Of a DNA stretch of 27,025 nt, positions 1 to 8,162 are shown piece after piece. Where the stretch lies: NCBI GenBank assembly GCA_945897655.1, contig CAMDHB010000004.1, forward strand, positions 1 to 27,025. The letters run 5' to 3'. The notes below the pieces were generated by a model, which searched no databases, was not told the DNA's origin, and saw nothing but the letters and a program-made list of their open reading frames with translations. Source of the DNA: Pseudorhodobacter antarcticus. GTDB lineage: Bacteria > Pseudomonadota > Alphaproteobacteria > Rhodobacterales > Rhodobacteraceae. Each line of letters starts with the position of its first letter. The stretch's first letter is position 1. The translations under genes and the position numbers were made by a program.

Positions 1-246
1 TCAGGCGGGGCGGATGGGGATCGGTTTGTGTTCAATGGCGCTTTTGGCCATGACATCATCACCGACTTTGACACCCTTCAGAAGGGCGAGGTGCTCAGCC
101 TGGCCGGTGTGCAAGGATTTCGCGATCTGGTCGCCCATCATCTGACCGAAGTGGACGGGGATGCCGTGATCAGCGTGGGGGTCAATACGCTGACCTTGCA
201 GGGGGTTACGGCGGACAGTCTGACGGCGGGTGATTTTCTGTTCTGA
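1..246 (+). CDS. RTX calcium-binding protein, C-terminal fragment (5' truncated by window edge)
   Basis: The frame is open from base 1 to a TGA at 244-246, giving 81 residues of a protein that begins outside the window. The segment reads GGADGDRFVFNG, then HDIITDFD, then an acidic and hydrophobic tail ending in GDFLF. This is the usual end of hemolysin-type (RTX) calcium-binding proteins: a last D-x-F-x-F strand, an I-x-D-F turn, and an uncleaved C-terminal signal for a type I secretion system. From family knowledge it is probably an exported Ca-binding protein; its catalytic or adhesive part, if any, is not visible. It resembles the tail of the complete RTX protein at 2757-4430, although the two genes point in opposite directions. 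A strong hairpin follows 21 bases after the stop. Confidence 0.8.
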   Translation, partial: SGGADGDRFVFNGAFGHDIITDFDTLQKGEVLSLAGVQGFRDLVAHHLTEVDGDAVISVGVNTLTLQGVTADSLTAGDFLF

Positions 247-267
247 CGGATCGTCTTGGCCCAAAAG

Positions 268-297
268 ACACAGCCCCGGGTTTCCCCGGGGCTGTGT
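268..297. terminator. Bidirectional intrinsic-type terminator between convergent genes
   Basis: A perfect 13-bp inverted repeat (268-280 and 285-297) encloses a 4-base loop, TTTC. On the minus strand the stem is followed by CTTTTGG, a short U run, which suits termination of the cytochrome c' transcript. On the plus strand the stem is preceded by an A run but followed by few T residues. Lying between two convergent stop codons, it probably serves both genes. Confidence 0.75.
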
Positions 298-321
298 ACC
301 TGAAACATCGCACTGGTTAAG

Positions 322-759
322 TTATGAAGCTTTGTACTCGGTGTGGCAGGCCTTGCAGGCGCCACCGATGGCACCAAGGCCAGCCTTGACGCCGTCCAGC
401 GTGGTGGCGTCCATTGCAGCGGCGGCTGCGCCCAAGGCATTGGCATCAGACACGAAATCGTCCCAGTTTGTCCAGACTTCGGGCTTGGCGTGCGACGCGG
501 GGTCGGAGGCGTTGTTCTTGAAGGCGTCGGGTGTAGCAGCGGCATCGGCGATAAGCGCGGCCTTGGCGGCTTCGGCGGCGGCGGCGTCGAAGGCGGTGTC
601 ACCCTTGGCCATGCCACCCAGAACGCCCATTGCGCCGCCGTTCTTTTGCATCAGGGTCTGGCGCGCGTTGACATCGGGATCAGCGGCCTTGGATTGGGCC
701 AGGGCAATACCGCCCGCCATGATAAGACCAAGCACAAGCATTTTCGTTACAAATTTCAT
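322..759 (-). CDS. Cytochrome c' (class II c-type cytochrome), periplasmic
   Basis: This 145-residue protein has an N-terminal signal peptide (K2, hydrophobic residues 7-20, probable cleavage after A21). It ends with the class II heme attachment motif CKACH (C135, C138, H139) close to the C-terminus, as expected for the four-helix cytochrome c' fold. The mature length of about 124 residues and the Ala-rich helices also fit. These periplasmic hemoproteins bind NO or CO and are linked to nitrosative-stress protection or electron transfer; the exact role here is not shown by the sequence. I chose the ATG at 759 because it starts the signal peptide and has GGAG seven bases upstream; an in-frame start at 843 would add 28 residues ahead of the signal. 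The gene stands alone, divergent from imuB. Confidence 0.88.
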   Translation of the reverse strand: MKFVTKMLVLGLIMAGGIALAQSKAADPDVNARQTLMQKNGGAMGVLGGMAKGDTAFDAAAAEAAKAALIADAAATPDAFKNNASDPASHAKPEVWTNWDDFVSDANALGAAAAAMDATTLDGVKAGLGAIGGACKACHTEYKAS

Positions 760-957
760 TTCCGGGCTCCCTGCAGGAAATTGCCTCACCAGTATAGGTC
801 GCGGTTGTGACAGGGCGATACGGACTTTGGTCTGAAGAGGCATGGCTCACGCGATTGTCATTGGATTTTTCTGGGCGATGCTCAGTTTCTGACCGATGGC
901 CGCCCTGCGGCATGCTGTCGCAGCGGGAACGTCAGAGGATTGGGCTTGGCGGCGTGA

Positions 958-972
958 GAACAATATGAGAAC
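958..972 (+). promoter_or_regulatory. LexA (SOS) operator in front of imuB
   Basis: The sequence GAACAATATGAGAAC is an exact GAAC-N7-GAAC direct repeat, equivalent to GTTC-N7-GTTC on the other strand. This is the established LexA box of Rhodobacter and other Alphaproteobacteria. It ends seven bases before the preferred imuB start (980) and covers the alternative ATG at 965. A weak promoter-like pair, TTGGGC (940-945) and ATATGA (963-968) with a 17-base spacer, would place the -10 element inside the operator, so LexA would block polymerase directly. imuB is a classic SOS gene, which supports the call. Confidence 0.82.
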
Positions 973-979
973 ATCACCC

Positions 980-2641
980 ATGTCCAATCGCAGAATCCTG
1001 TCCCTGTGGTTTCCCCATCTTGCCGCTGAACGTGGCTTGCGGCTGCGACGCGCGGCGTTGCCGCTGCCTTTTGCGGTGGTGGGGGATCAGAATGGCGCGC
1101 AGGTTCTGACATCGCTGAACCCCGAAGCGGTGGCGGCGGGGTTGCGGCAGGGTCAGCCGCTGCGCGATGCGACGGCGATGTGTCCGGGCCTGCTGACCAA
1201 GCCAGCAGACCCCTTGGCCGAGGCGGCGTTTCTGACGGTGCTGCGGCGCTGGGCGGGCAAGTTCAGCCCCTGGGTGGCCGAGGAGCCGCCATCCTCGCTG
1301 GTCGTCGATCTGACGGGATGCGCGCATCTGTTCGGCGGCGAGGTGGCCCTGCTGGCCGAGGTGGAGCAGGATTGCGCGGGCCTGGGCCTGACGGTGCGGG
1401 CAGGGGTGGCGGACACGCGGGGGGCGGCCTGGGCGCTGGCGCGGTTTGCCGGGCGGGTGACGGAACCCACCCACAGCGGCGATGCGATTGATCAGGAGGC
1501 GCGGGCGACCCGGTCGCGCGCGGTCAAGCGGCGGGGGTGGGAGCGCGGCGGGCCTGCGCCGGGCGGGGGAAGAGGCTTCACCCCGCAGGGCGTGATTGCG
1601 GCGCCGGGTCAGGGGCGGCAGGCGCTGGCCAAGCTGCCCTTGGCCGCGCTGCGGCTGCCGCGCGATGCGGTGGATGGGCTGATCCGGCTGGGTCTGCGCC
1701 GGGTCGAGGAGGTGATGGACCTGCCACGCGCCGCCTTGGCCCGCCGCTTTGGGGCCGAGACGCTGGCCCGGGTGGATCAGGCTTTGGGGTTGGAGCCAGA
1801 GCCGGTGGCGCCGGCCCGTGCGCCCCTGCACTTTGCTGCCCGCCTGACCCTGCCGGAACCGATTGGTCTGGGGTCTGACATCACCGCCGGGCTGGACCGG
1901 TTGTTGCCCACCCTGTGCGCCCGGTTGCAGGCGGCGGGGCGGGGGGCGCGGCGGGTTCGGTTGCAGGCCTTCCGCACCGATGGGGTGATTGCCCGGGTCG
2001 AGGTGGGGCTGGCCCGCCCCGCCAACGAACCCGACCGCATCCGCCCCTTGCTGCTGCTGAAGCTGGACGAGATTGACCCCGGTTTCGGGATTGATTGCCT
2101 ACGGGTGGAGGCGTTGGAGACGGAGCCGGTTTATGCCGTGCAGCACCGGGGGCATGCCGATGCCTCGGCCGCCGCAAGTGCGCGGCAGGTCGAGGATACG
2201 GCGCTGGTCGATCTGATCGGCAAGCTGGGGGCAAGGCTGGGCACCGAGAATGTGCTGCGGCTGCATCCGGCAGAGAGCCACATTCCGGAGAAGGCCGCGA
2301 TGATGCTGGCGGCGGCGTGGTCGGACCCCTACCCTGCCCCCTGGCCGGAACCGCGCGCCCCGCGCCCCCTGCTGATGTTCCGCCCCGAGCCTGTGGGGGC
2401 CGACGAGGGCGACCCGACCCCGCCTGCCCGGTTCCGCTGGCGGCGGCGGGACCTGGCCACACGGGTGGCGGTGGGGCCGGAACGGATCACCCCGGAATGG
2501 TGGCTGGACGATCCTGAGTGGCGGTCAGGCCCCCGCGATTACTGGCGGATCGAGGTCGAGGGGGGGGAGCGGTTGTGGCTGTATTATGCCCACGGCGGTG
2601 CGATTTCGGTGGGGTGGTTCTGTCAGGGGGTGTTCGGGTGA
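980..2641 (+). CDS. imuB: ImuB-type Y-family DNA polymerase-like protein (SOS mutagenesis)
   Basis: The 553-residue protein belongs to the ImuB branch of Y-family polymerases. It opens with RRILSLWFPHLAAER where active Y-family enzymes carry the first catalytic Asp. It has SSLVVDLTGCAHLFGGE where they have SIDEA-x-LD, so the metal-binding acidic residues are largely missing, as is usual for ImuB. A thumb/HhH-like stretch (RLGLRRVEEVMDLPRAAL) and the typical ImuB C-terminus (ITPEWWLDDPEW...DYWRIEVEGGERLWLYYA) follow. From family knowledge, ImuB is a non-catalytic hub that binds the beta clamp, ImuA and the error-prone polymerase DnaE2 during translesion synthesis. No imuA or dnaE2 lies next to it. 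The LexA box at 958-972 predicts DNA-damage induction. I prefer ATG 980 over ATG 965 because the latter lies inside the operator; neither has a strong ribosome site. Confidence 0.88.
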   Translation: MSNRRILSLWFPHLAAERGLRLRRAALPLPFAVVGDQNGAQVLTSLNPEAVAAGLRQGQPLRDATAMCPGLLTKPADPLAEAAFLTVLRRWAGKFSPWVAEEPPSSLVVDLTGCAHLFGGEVALLAEVEQDCAGLGLTVRAGVADTRGAAWALARFAGRVTEPTHSGDAIDQEARATRSRAVKRRGWERGGPAPGGGRGFTPQGVIAAPGQGRQALAKLPLAALRLPRDAVDGLIRLGLRRVEEVMDLPRAALARRFGAETLARVDQALGLEPEPVAPARAPLHFAARLTLPEPIGLGSDITAGLDRLLPTLCARLQAAGRGARRVRLQAFRTDGVIARVEVGLARPANEPDRIRPLLLLKLDEIDPGFGIDCLRVEALETEPVYAVQHRGHADASAAASARQVEDTALVDLIGKLGARLGTENVLRLHPAESHIPEKAAMMLAAAWSDPYPAPWPEPRAPRPLLMFRPEPVGADEGDPTPPARFRWRRRDLATRVAVGPERITPEWWLDDPEWRSGPRDYWRIEVEGGERLWLYYAHGGAISVGWFCQGVFG

Positions 2642-2659
2642 GGGGGTGTCCACATGTGG

Positions 2660-2683
2660 ACAGAATCTTATTCTGTTTTATTT
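2660..2683 (+). terminator. Rho-independent terminator after imuB
   Basis: A 7-bp stem (ACAGAAT at 2660-2666, ATTCTGT at 2670-2676) with a CTT loop is followed by a T-rich run (TTTTATTT). It starts 19 bases after the imuB stop. Its left arm overlaps a perfect 16-bp palindrome at 2647-2662, which could form a competing hairpin. Confidence 0.6.
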
Positions 2684-2756
2684 CATGGGGTTGTGGTTTC
2701 TCATTAACCAGAATGAAAGGTTTGGAACGGGTCCGAGGCGTCTGAAAGGCGGGCGA

Positions 2757-4430
2757 CTAAAGCAGCAGCGCCGTGTCGTTGAGCAGGGTCAGATCCACGC
2801 CCTCCAACACCACGCTGACGGTGCCGATGGCGAAACTTGCCCCCTCGGCGGTCTGGGTGAACTGGGCAAGAGCGGTGGTGGCATCGGCAAAGCCGAAGGC
2901 GCGCAGGTTCAAGCGGTCTTGGCCAAAGGTGAAATCGGTGATGCGGTCATCGCCGCTGACACGGGAAAAGACGAATTGATCGCGGCCAAGGCCGCCTGTC
3001 AGAAGGTCATTGAAGGTGCCGCCATTCAGCAGGTCATTCCCCTCGCCGCCGCGCAGGGTGTCATTGCCGTTCTGGCCAAACACGCGGTCATTCCCGGCAG
3101 CGCCATCCACCACATCGCGCCCATTGCCGGCTGTGACAACGTCGTCAAAGCGGGTGCCAAGGACCAGATCGCTGGCGGCGGTTCCGGTGAGGGTGATCGC
3201 CGCCTCACGCGGGTCAAGCACGCGTTCGTAAAGGTCATTGCCCCAACCGGTGCCGTATTGGTGATAGCCAACCACAACCCGTCCATCCAGAAGGGTGGTG
3301 AGGGTTGGGTTGTTGGGAAACTGGGCATTGGCGGGGGCCACGCTGAACGGGTCGCTGGAAAAGCTGCCATCGGCATTGATCACTCGGGCCATCACCTGCG
3401 CGCCGCTGAAAAGGGTGATGGGGTCAAAGGAGTATTCCGTCCAGGCAACCATGAAGCGCCCGTCAAGCAGGGCCGTGATCACCGGGTTGGTGGCCATATC
3501 GGCGGTCGGGTCGCCGGTCGACACAACAAACTCGGGGCCAACGGGTTTGCCTGCCGCATTGAAGATGCGGGCAACGACGGTGTTCGCGGTGACAAAGCCG
3601 TCCGTGTCATGGTCATAGCTGTGCTGCCAGGTCATGGCCACAAACCCGCCTGCGAGTTCGGTGACACTGACCGACTGGGCCCTGTCATGGCCCTGACCGC
3701 TGTCTTGATTGACCACAAAGGCCTTGGTCAGGGGCGTGCCGTCGACGTTGAAGATGCGGGCCGCCAAAGCCTGATCATCGACGCCCGAATTGATGCCGTA
3801 TTGGTCATGCCAGACCGCCAGAAACTTGCCACCCGCCAGAGCGGTGATTTGCGGTGCGCCCTGATCGCCCAAGGTCGAGGAATTCAGGCGGACCACCTGC
3901 CCCAGCGGTTGGCCGTCGGCGCCATAGGTGCGGGCAAAGCTGTCCGATGAGCCGTTCCTATACTGGTCCCAGGTAGCGACAAAGCCGCCGGTGTCCAGCG
4001 CGGTGATGTCGGCTGTGGTGCCCGCACTGCCCTGCCCCTGATCCTTTGGGTCGATCTGCTGGGTTGGCCCTTGGGCGCGGCCAGTTGCGTCAAAGACACG
4101 ACAGAACACATCGCGCCCGGTGGTGGGATTGAAACTGCCCAGCCAACTGACCACGAAGCCGCCGCCTGCCAGCGCCGAGACGATGGGCATGGCATCGGGG
4201 CCATCGGGGCCCATGATGTTCAAGGTGATGTCGGGGCCGTTGGTGCCGTTCACGGTGTCGATCAGCTTGATCTTGAAGCTCTGAAACACGGTGCCGTTCT
4301 GGGCCAAGGTGTTTTCCTGCCAATAGGCCAGCAGGCGCCCGTTGGAGAGGGCAACGACGCCGCCGCCCTCATCCTCGGACGGGGTTTTGGAAATGGCTTG
4401 GGGCGGGCCCAGAAAGAGGGGGGTTGGCAA
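2757..4430 (-). CDS. RTX calcium-binding protein with seven propeller-like repeats
   Basis: From a TTG start the protein has 557 residues. Residues 25-389 contain seven copies of a (I/V)-T-A-L-x-G-G-x-F-V-V-x-W core, at about 25, 83, 141, 194, 255, 317 and 376. Most are followed by an A-R-I-F-N-x-D-G-x-P segment. The ~59-residue period and seven copies suggest a seven-bladed beta-propeller. Residues ~428-490 are RTX nonapeptides (GNDRVFGQNGNDTLRGGEGND) that bind Ca2+. The C-terminus (ITDF, then a hydrophobic tail ending TALLL) fits a type I secretion signal; no N-terminal signal peptide is present. A GTG at 4511 would add 27 Arg/Pro-rich residues and leave only 36 bases to divergent rnr. The TTG at 4430 has GGAG seven bases upstream, so I prefer it, with moderate certainty. 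Role: secreted or surface Ca-binding protein; ligand unknown. Confidence 0.82.
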   Translation of the reverse strand: MPTPLFLGPPQAISKTPSEDEGGGVVALSNGRLLAYWQENTLAQNGTVFQSFKIKLIDTVNGTNGPDITLNIMGPDGPDAMPIVSALAGGGFVVSWLGSFNPTTGRDVFCRVFDATGRAQGPTQQIDPKDQGQGSAGTTADITALDTGGFVATWDQYRNGSSDSFARTYGADGQPLGQVVRLNSSTLGDQGAPQITALAGGKFLAVWHDQYGINSGVDDQALAARIFNVDGTPLTKAFVVNQDSGQGHDRAQSVSVTELAGGFVAMTWQHSYDHDTDGFVTANTVVARIFNAAGKPVGPEFVVSTGDPTADMATNPVITALLDGRFMVAWTEYSFDPITLFSGAQVMARVINADGSFSSDPFSVAPANAQFPNNPTLTTLLDGRVVVGYHQYGTGWGNDLYERVLDPREAAITLTGTAASDLVLGTRFDDVVTAGNGRDVVDGAAGNDRVFGQNGNDTLRGGEGNDLLNGGTFNDLLTGGLGRDQFVFSRVSGDDRITDFTFGQDRLNLRAFGFADATTALAQFTQTAEGASFAIGTVSVVLEGVDLTLLNDTALLL

Positions 4431-4547
4431 AAGATGTCTCCGCAAATGGATTTGTGGCAGGGTGCGCGGTCGGGCGGGAGGGGTCAAGGGGCGGCGGGGG
4501 TGCCGGCCCACCTTTCCGCCCGGCTGCGCTCGTGCTAGTTATGGGTC

Positions 4548-6794
4548 ATGAACCCCATTCCCACCAAAGACCAGATCCGCCAATGGATCACTGAAAACAC
4601 CACCCTGTCGGCCAAGCGTGACATCGCGAAGGCCTTTGGCATCAAGGGGGACGCCCGTATCGACCTGAAGCGCCTGTTGCGCGAGTTGGAGGAGGAGGGC
4701 GTCGTTGAAAAGCGGGTGCGCACATACCGCGAGCCGGGGGCGTTGCCGCCTGTGGCTGTGCTGGAGGTGATTGGGCCGGACAGTGACGGCGACCTGATGG
4801 CAAGGCCGTTGGAGGAGGGGGTTGATACCTCGTTCCGTATCCTGATCGTGCCCAGCAAGGGCGATCCGGCACTGGGGGCGGGGAACCGGATTCTGGCGCG
4901 GCTGACCAAGGTTGGCGGGCAGGATTACGACTATGAGGCGCGGTTGATCCGGGCTTTGGGCAGCAACACACTGAAGGTGTTGGGGATTTTTCGGTCGAAT
5001 GCCGAGGGTGGGCGGATTTTGCCCATCGACAAGGGCAATGACAAGGAATGGCGCGTTGGGCGTGACGCTGTTGGCGGGGCGCGGGACGGGGAGTTGGTTG
5101 AGGGCGAGGTGGTAGGCAAACGCCACATGGGCCTGCCACAGGCGCGGATCATTGCGCGGTTGGGCGATCCCTCGGGCGCGCGTGCGGTCAGCCTGATTGC
5201 CATTCATCAGCATGGGATTCCGGATCAGTTCCCGGATGCGGTTGTGTCGGAGGCGGATGCGCTGGCTGTGGCGCCGCTGGGGGCGCGGCAGGATTTGCGG
5301 GATCTGGATCTGGTCACGATTGACCCGATTGATGCGCGGGACCGGGATGATGCGGTGTTTGCCGAGGCTGACACGGACCCGCAGAACCCGGGGGGCCATG
5401 TGATCTGGGTGGCGATTGCGGATGTGGCGCATTACGTGACACCGGGCTCTCAACTGGACCGTGAGGCGCGCAAGCGGGGGAATTCGACCTATTTCCCGGA
5501 CCGGGTTGTGCCGATGCTGCCGGATATCCTGTCGGGCGATTTGTGTTCGTTGCATGAGCATGTGGACCGCGCCTGCATGGCGGTGCGGATGGTGCTGGAC
5601 GCGCGGGGGCGCAAGTTGAACCACCGCTTCACGCGGGGGTTGATGCGGTCGCGGGCGTCGTTCCATTACGGTCAGGTGCAGTCGGCGATGGACGGGCACG
5701 GCGATGCGGCGACGGACGCGTTGATGGAGGGGGTGATCCGGCCGCTGTATGCCGCCTATGAGGCGCTGAAGCTGGCGCGGGAGGCGCGGCAACCGTTGGA
5801 TCTGGACCTGCCGGAGCGGAAGATCATTCTGTCGGAGGAGGGTCAGGTTACTTCGGTCGCCTTTGCGGAACGGTTCAATGCGCACCGGCTGATCGAGGAG
5901 TTCATGGTGCTGGCCAACGTGGCGGCGGCGGAGGAGTTGGTGCGGCTGAAGCGGCCGCTTCTGTTCCGCGTGCATGAGGAGCCGACGCAGGAGAAGATGG
6001 AGGCGCTGCGCGAGGTGGCGGAGGCGTCGGGCTTTGTGCTGGCCAAGGGGCAGGTGTTGCAGACGTCGCATCTGAACCGGCTGCTGGCGCAGGCCGAGGG
6101 GACGGAGTTTGACCAGCTGTTGAACATCGCAACCCTCAGGTCGATGACGCAAGCCTATTACAACGCGGAAAACTTTGGCCATTTCGGGTTGGCGTTGAAG
6201 AATTACGCGCATTTCACCTCGCCCATCCGGCGGTATTCGGACCTCATCGTACACCGGGCGCTGATTGCGGGGCATGGCTGGGGGGCGGATGGGCTGTCGC
6301 CTTGGGACGTGGAGAACCTGGATGAGACGGCCAAGCTGATTTCGGACACGGAGCGCCGGTCGATGATGGCGGAGCGGGATACGTCGGACCGGTATCTGGC
6401 GGCCTATCTGGCGGACCGGGTGGGGGCTGAGTTTACGGGGCGGATTTCGGGCGTGCAGCGGTTTGGGTTGTTCGTGAAGCTAGACGAGACGGGCGCGGAT
6501 GGGCTGGTACCGATCCGGGCGGTGGGGCGCGAGTTTTTCCACTTCGATGCCGACAGCCAGACTTTGACGGGGTCGGACACGGGTCAGGTGATTGGCTTGG
6601 GGCAAAAAGTGCTGGTCCGCTTGGCCGAGGCGACGCCGGTGACGGGGGGGTTGATGCTGGACCTGTTGTCGATTGACGGGGCCACGCTGAAAACCGGGCG
6701 GCCTGCGGGCGGCAAATACGGGCCGCGCAGACCGGCACAGTCCAAGGCCAAGGCGGATGGGGCCAAGCGCAAGGTCATTCGCAAGCGGAAGTAA
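4548..6794 (+). CDS. rnr: Ribonuclease R (3'-5' exoribonuclease, RNB family)
   Basis: This 748-residue protein has the RNase R domain order: an N-terminal winged-helix segment (about 1-70), cold-shock/OB domains (about 75-230), the RNB catalytic core (about 250-590), a C-terminal S1 domain (about 630-715, GRISGVQRFGLFVKL) and a Lys/Arg-rich tail ending KRKVIRKRK. The catalytic Asp cluster is visible as IDPIDARDRDD (D259, D262, D265, D267, D268). The motif HFTSPIRRYSDLIVHR marks the end of the core. RNase R degrades structured RNAs processively and takes part in rRNA and mRNA turnover and in trans-translation. The gene starts divergently from the RTX gene and ends at two tandem palindromes. 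ATG 4548 is the natural start of the winged-helix domain. Confidence 0.95.
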   Translation: MNPIPTKDQIRQWITENTTLSAKRDIAKAFGIKGDARIDLKRLLRELEEEGVVEKRVRTYREPGALPPVAVLEVIGPDSDGDLMARPLEEGVDTSFRILIVPSKGDPALGAGNRILARLTKVGGQDYDYEARLIRALGSNTLKVLGIFRSNAEGGRILPIDKGNDKEWRVGRDAVGGARDGELVEGEVVGKRHMGLPQARIIARLGDPSGARAVSLIAIHQHGIPDQFPDAVVSEADALAVAPLGARQDLRDLDLVTIDPIDARDRDDAVFAEADTDPQNPGGHVIWVAIADVAHYVTPGSQLDREARKRGNSTYFPDRVVPMLPDILSGDLCSLHEHVDRACMAVRMVLDARGRKLNHRFTRGLMRSRASFHYGQVQSAMDGHGDAATDALMEGVIRPLYAAYEALKLAREARQPLDLDLPERKIILSEEGQVTSVAFAERFNAHRLIEEFMVLANVAAAEELVRLKRPLLFRVHEEPTQEKMEALREVAEASGFVLAKGQVLQTSHLNRLLAQAEGTEFDQLLNIATLRSMTQAYYNAENFGHFGLALKNYAHFTSPIRRYSDLIVHRALIAGHGWGADGLSPWDVENLDETAKLISDTERRSMMAERDTSDRYLAAYLADRVGAEFTGRISGVQRFGLFVKLDETGADGLVPIRAVGREFFHFDADSQTLTGSDTGQVIGLGQKVLVRLAEATPVTGGLMLDLLSIDGATLKTGRPAGGKYGPRRPAQSKAKADGAKRKVIRKRK

Positions 6795-6798
6795 GGCC

Positions 6799-6841
6799 AA
6801 ATCTTTTCGAAAAGATTTGCAAATTTCTTCGAAGAAATTTG
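6799..6841. terminator. Two tandem perfect AT-rich palindromes after rnr
   Basis: Positions 6799-6818 form a perfect 20-bp palindrome with TTTTCGAAAA at its centre. Positions 6820-6841 form a second perfect 22-bp palindrome centred on CTTCGAAG. They are separated by one base and begin four bases after the rnr stop. As RNA each would fold into an AU-rich hairpin, and the final arm ends in AAATTTG. Their position suggests transcription termination or 3'-end protection of rnr mRNA before the transglycosylase gene at 6882. The low GC content stands out from the surrounding sequence. Confidence 0.6.
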
Positions 6842-6881
6842 GTCTGCTTGCCACCGGCGCGCCCATCGTTACACTGCCGGC

Positions 6882-8153
6882 ATGAAACTTTCCGGCGTTC
6901 CCTTGCGTGGCCTGATCGCCCTTTTGGCGCTGTGCCTTGGCTTGCTGGCCCCGGTGGCGCGAGGGCAGGACATGGCGGTGGAAACGGGCTCGCAAGCCGG
7001 GTTGGACGCTTGGGTTACGGGGTTTCGTGACCGGGCATTGAAGGCGGGGATTACGGCGGAGACGCTGGACCGCACCCTGCCGGGGTTGCAATTCCTGCCG
7101 AATGTCATTGAGCGGGACCGCAAACAGGACGAGTTTACCCGCACCATTTGGGATTATCTGGACCGTGCGGTGTCGGAGGACCGGATTGCTGCGGGGCGGA
7201 AGGCGTTGGTGAAATACGCAGGCCTGCTGGATGCGATTGAGGCGAAATACCCGGTGGACCGCAAGGTTGTACTGGCAATCTGGGGGTTGGAGAGTGCGTA
7301 CGGCGCGGTGCGGGGCGATATCCCGACGCTGGATGCGCTGGCGACCCTGTCTTATGACGCCCGCCGCGCACCGTTCTTTGAGGCGGAGTTGATTGCGGCG
7401 TTGCGGATTGTGCAGGACGGGGTGGTGGAGCCTGCGGCGTTTGTGGGATCATGGGCTGGGGCGTCGGGGCATACGCAGTTCATGCCGTCGTCCTATCAAG
7501 CGACGGCGGTCAGTTTTGCGGGCACAGGTCGGCCGGATATCTGGGGGGAAGATCCGGCGGATGCGCTGGCCTCGGCCGCCGCCTATCTGGTGAAGGCGGG
7601 GTGGAAGGCGGGAATGCCGTGGGGGCAGGAGGTGGCCCTGCCTGCGGGGTTTGACGTGGGGCAGACGGGCAGCCGCACGCAGCGGCCCATGGCGGCCTGG
7701 GCGGCGTTGGGGGTTACCTTGGCCGATGGGGCGGCATTGCCGGGCAAGGGTTGGGCGGCGCTGTTGTTGCCCGCAGGCGCGCGGGGTCCGGCCTTTCTGG
7801 TCACCGACAATTTCGGGGCGATCGAGGCGTATAACCGGGCCGATTCCTATGTGATTGCGGTGGGGCATCTGGCGGACCGGATCGGGGGGGCGGGGCCCTT
7901 CGGGCATGACTGGCCGCGGGATTTGCGGGCGTTGACGCTGCCTGAGCGGCAGGAGATGCAGACGCGCCTGACGGCAGAGGGGCTGTATTCGGGCGAGGCG
8001 GATGGCAAGGTCGGGCCGCTGACGCTGGGCGCGGTCAAGGCGTATCAGAAGGCGCAAGGGCTGGCACCGGACAGTTATGCCAGTCTGGAGGTGCTGGAGG
8101 CGCTGCGCAAAAGGCAGGGTCCGGCCATTCCGCAGGTGATGGCGGAGGAGTGA
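6882..8153 (+). CDS. Lytic murein transglycosylase, MltB family, with peptidoglycan-binding domain
   Basis: The 423-residue protein has a signal peptide (hydrophobic residues 9-25, cleavage near ARG-QD at 28). Next comes an SLT_2/MltB-type catalytic domain (about 40-330) and a C-terminal PG_binding_1 domain (about 345-412, LTAEGLYSGEADGKVGPLTLGAVKAYQK). The catalytic Glu is E137 in AIWGLESAYG. Further family motifs are GASGHTQFMPSSY and the FLVTDNFGAIEAYNRADSYVIAVGHLADRI block. These enzymes cleave the MurNAc-GlcNAc bond of peptidoglycan to give 1,6-anhydro products, in the periplasm. There is no lipobox Cys, so it is probably soluble and periplasmic, unlike the E. coli MltB lipoprotein. The ribosome site before ATG 6882 is weak, but this start gives a good signal peptide. 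The gene converges on the OpgC-like gene with a 9-base gap. Confidence 0.92.
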   Translation: MKLSGVPLRGLIALLALCLGLLAPVARGQDMAVETGSQAGLDAWVTGFRDRALKAGITAETLDRTLPGLQFLPNVIERDRKQDEFTRTIWDYLDRAVSEDRIAAGRKALVKYAGLLDAIEAKYPVDRKVVLAIWGLESAYGAVRGDIPTLDALATLSYDARRAPFFEAELIAALRIVQDGVVEPAAFVGSWAGASGHTQFMPSSYQATAVSFAGTGRPDIWGEDPADALASAAAYLVKAGWKAGMPWGQEVALPAGFDVGQTGSRTQRPMAAWAALGVTLADGAALPGKGWAALLLPAGARGPAFLVTDNFGAIEAYNRADSYVIAVGHLADRIGGAGPFGHDWPRDLRALTLPERQEMQTRLTAEGLYSGEADGKVGPLTLGAVKAYQKAQGLAPDSYASLEVLEALRKRQGPAIPQVMAEE

Positions 8154-8162
8154 CGGGCGGCC

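Noticed and set aside
1481..1610. Gly/Arg-rich stretch in imuB, considered as an insertion
   Set aside because: A similar HSGDAIDQEARATRSRA segment is, as I recall, common in alphaproteobacterial ImuB proteins.
2586..3950. Long plus-strand open frame (454 codons) opposite the RTX gene
   Set aside because: It has no domain pattern and low-complexity Gly/Ala/Val/Ile content expected from the antisense of a GC-rich repeat gene; the minus strand shows clear RTX and propeller repeats.
4539..6275. Long minus-strand open frame (578 codons) opposite rnr
   Set aside because: It is Arg/Gln/Pro/His-rich, typical of an antisense shadow, and rnr explains the region completely.
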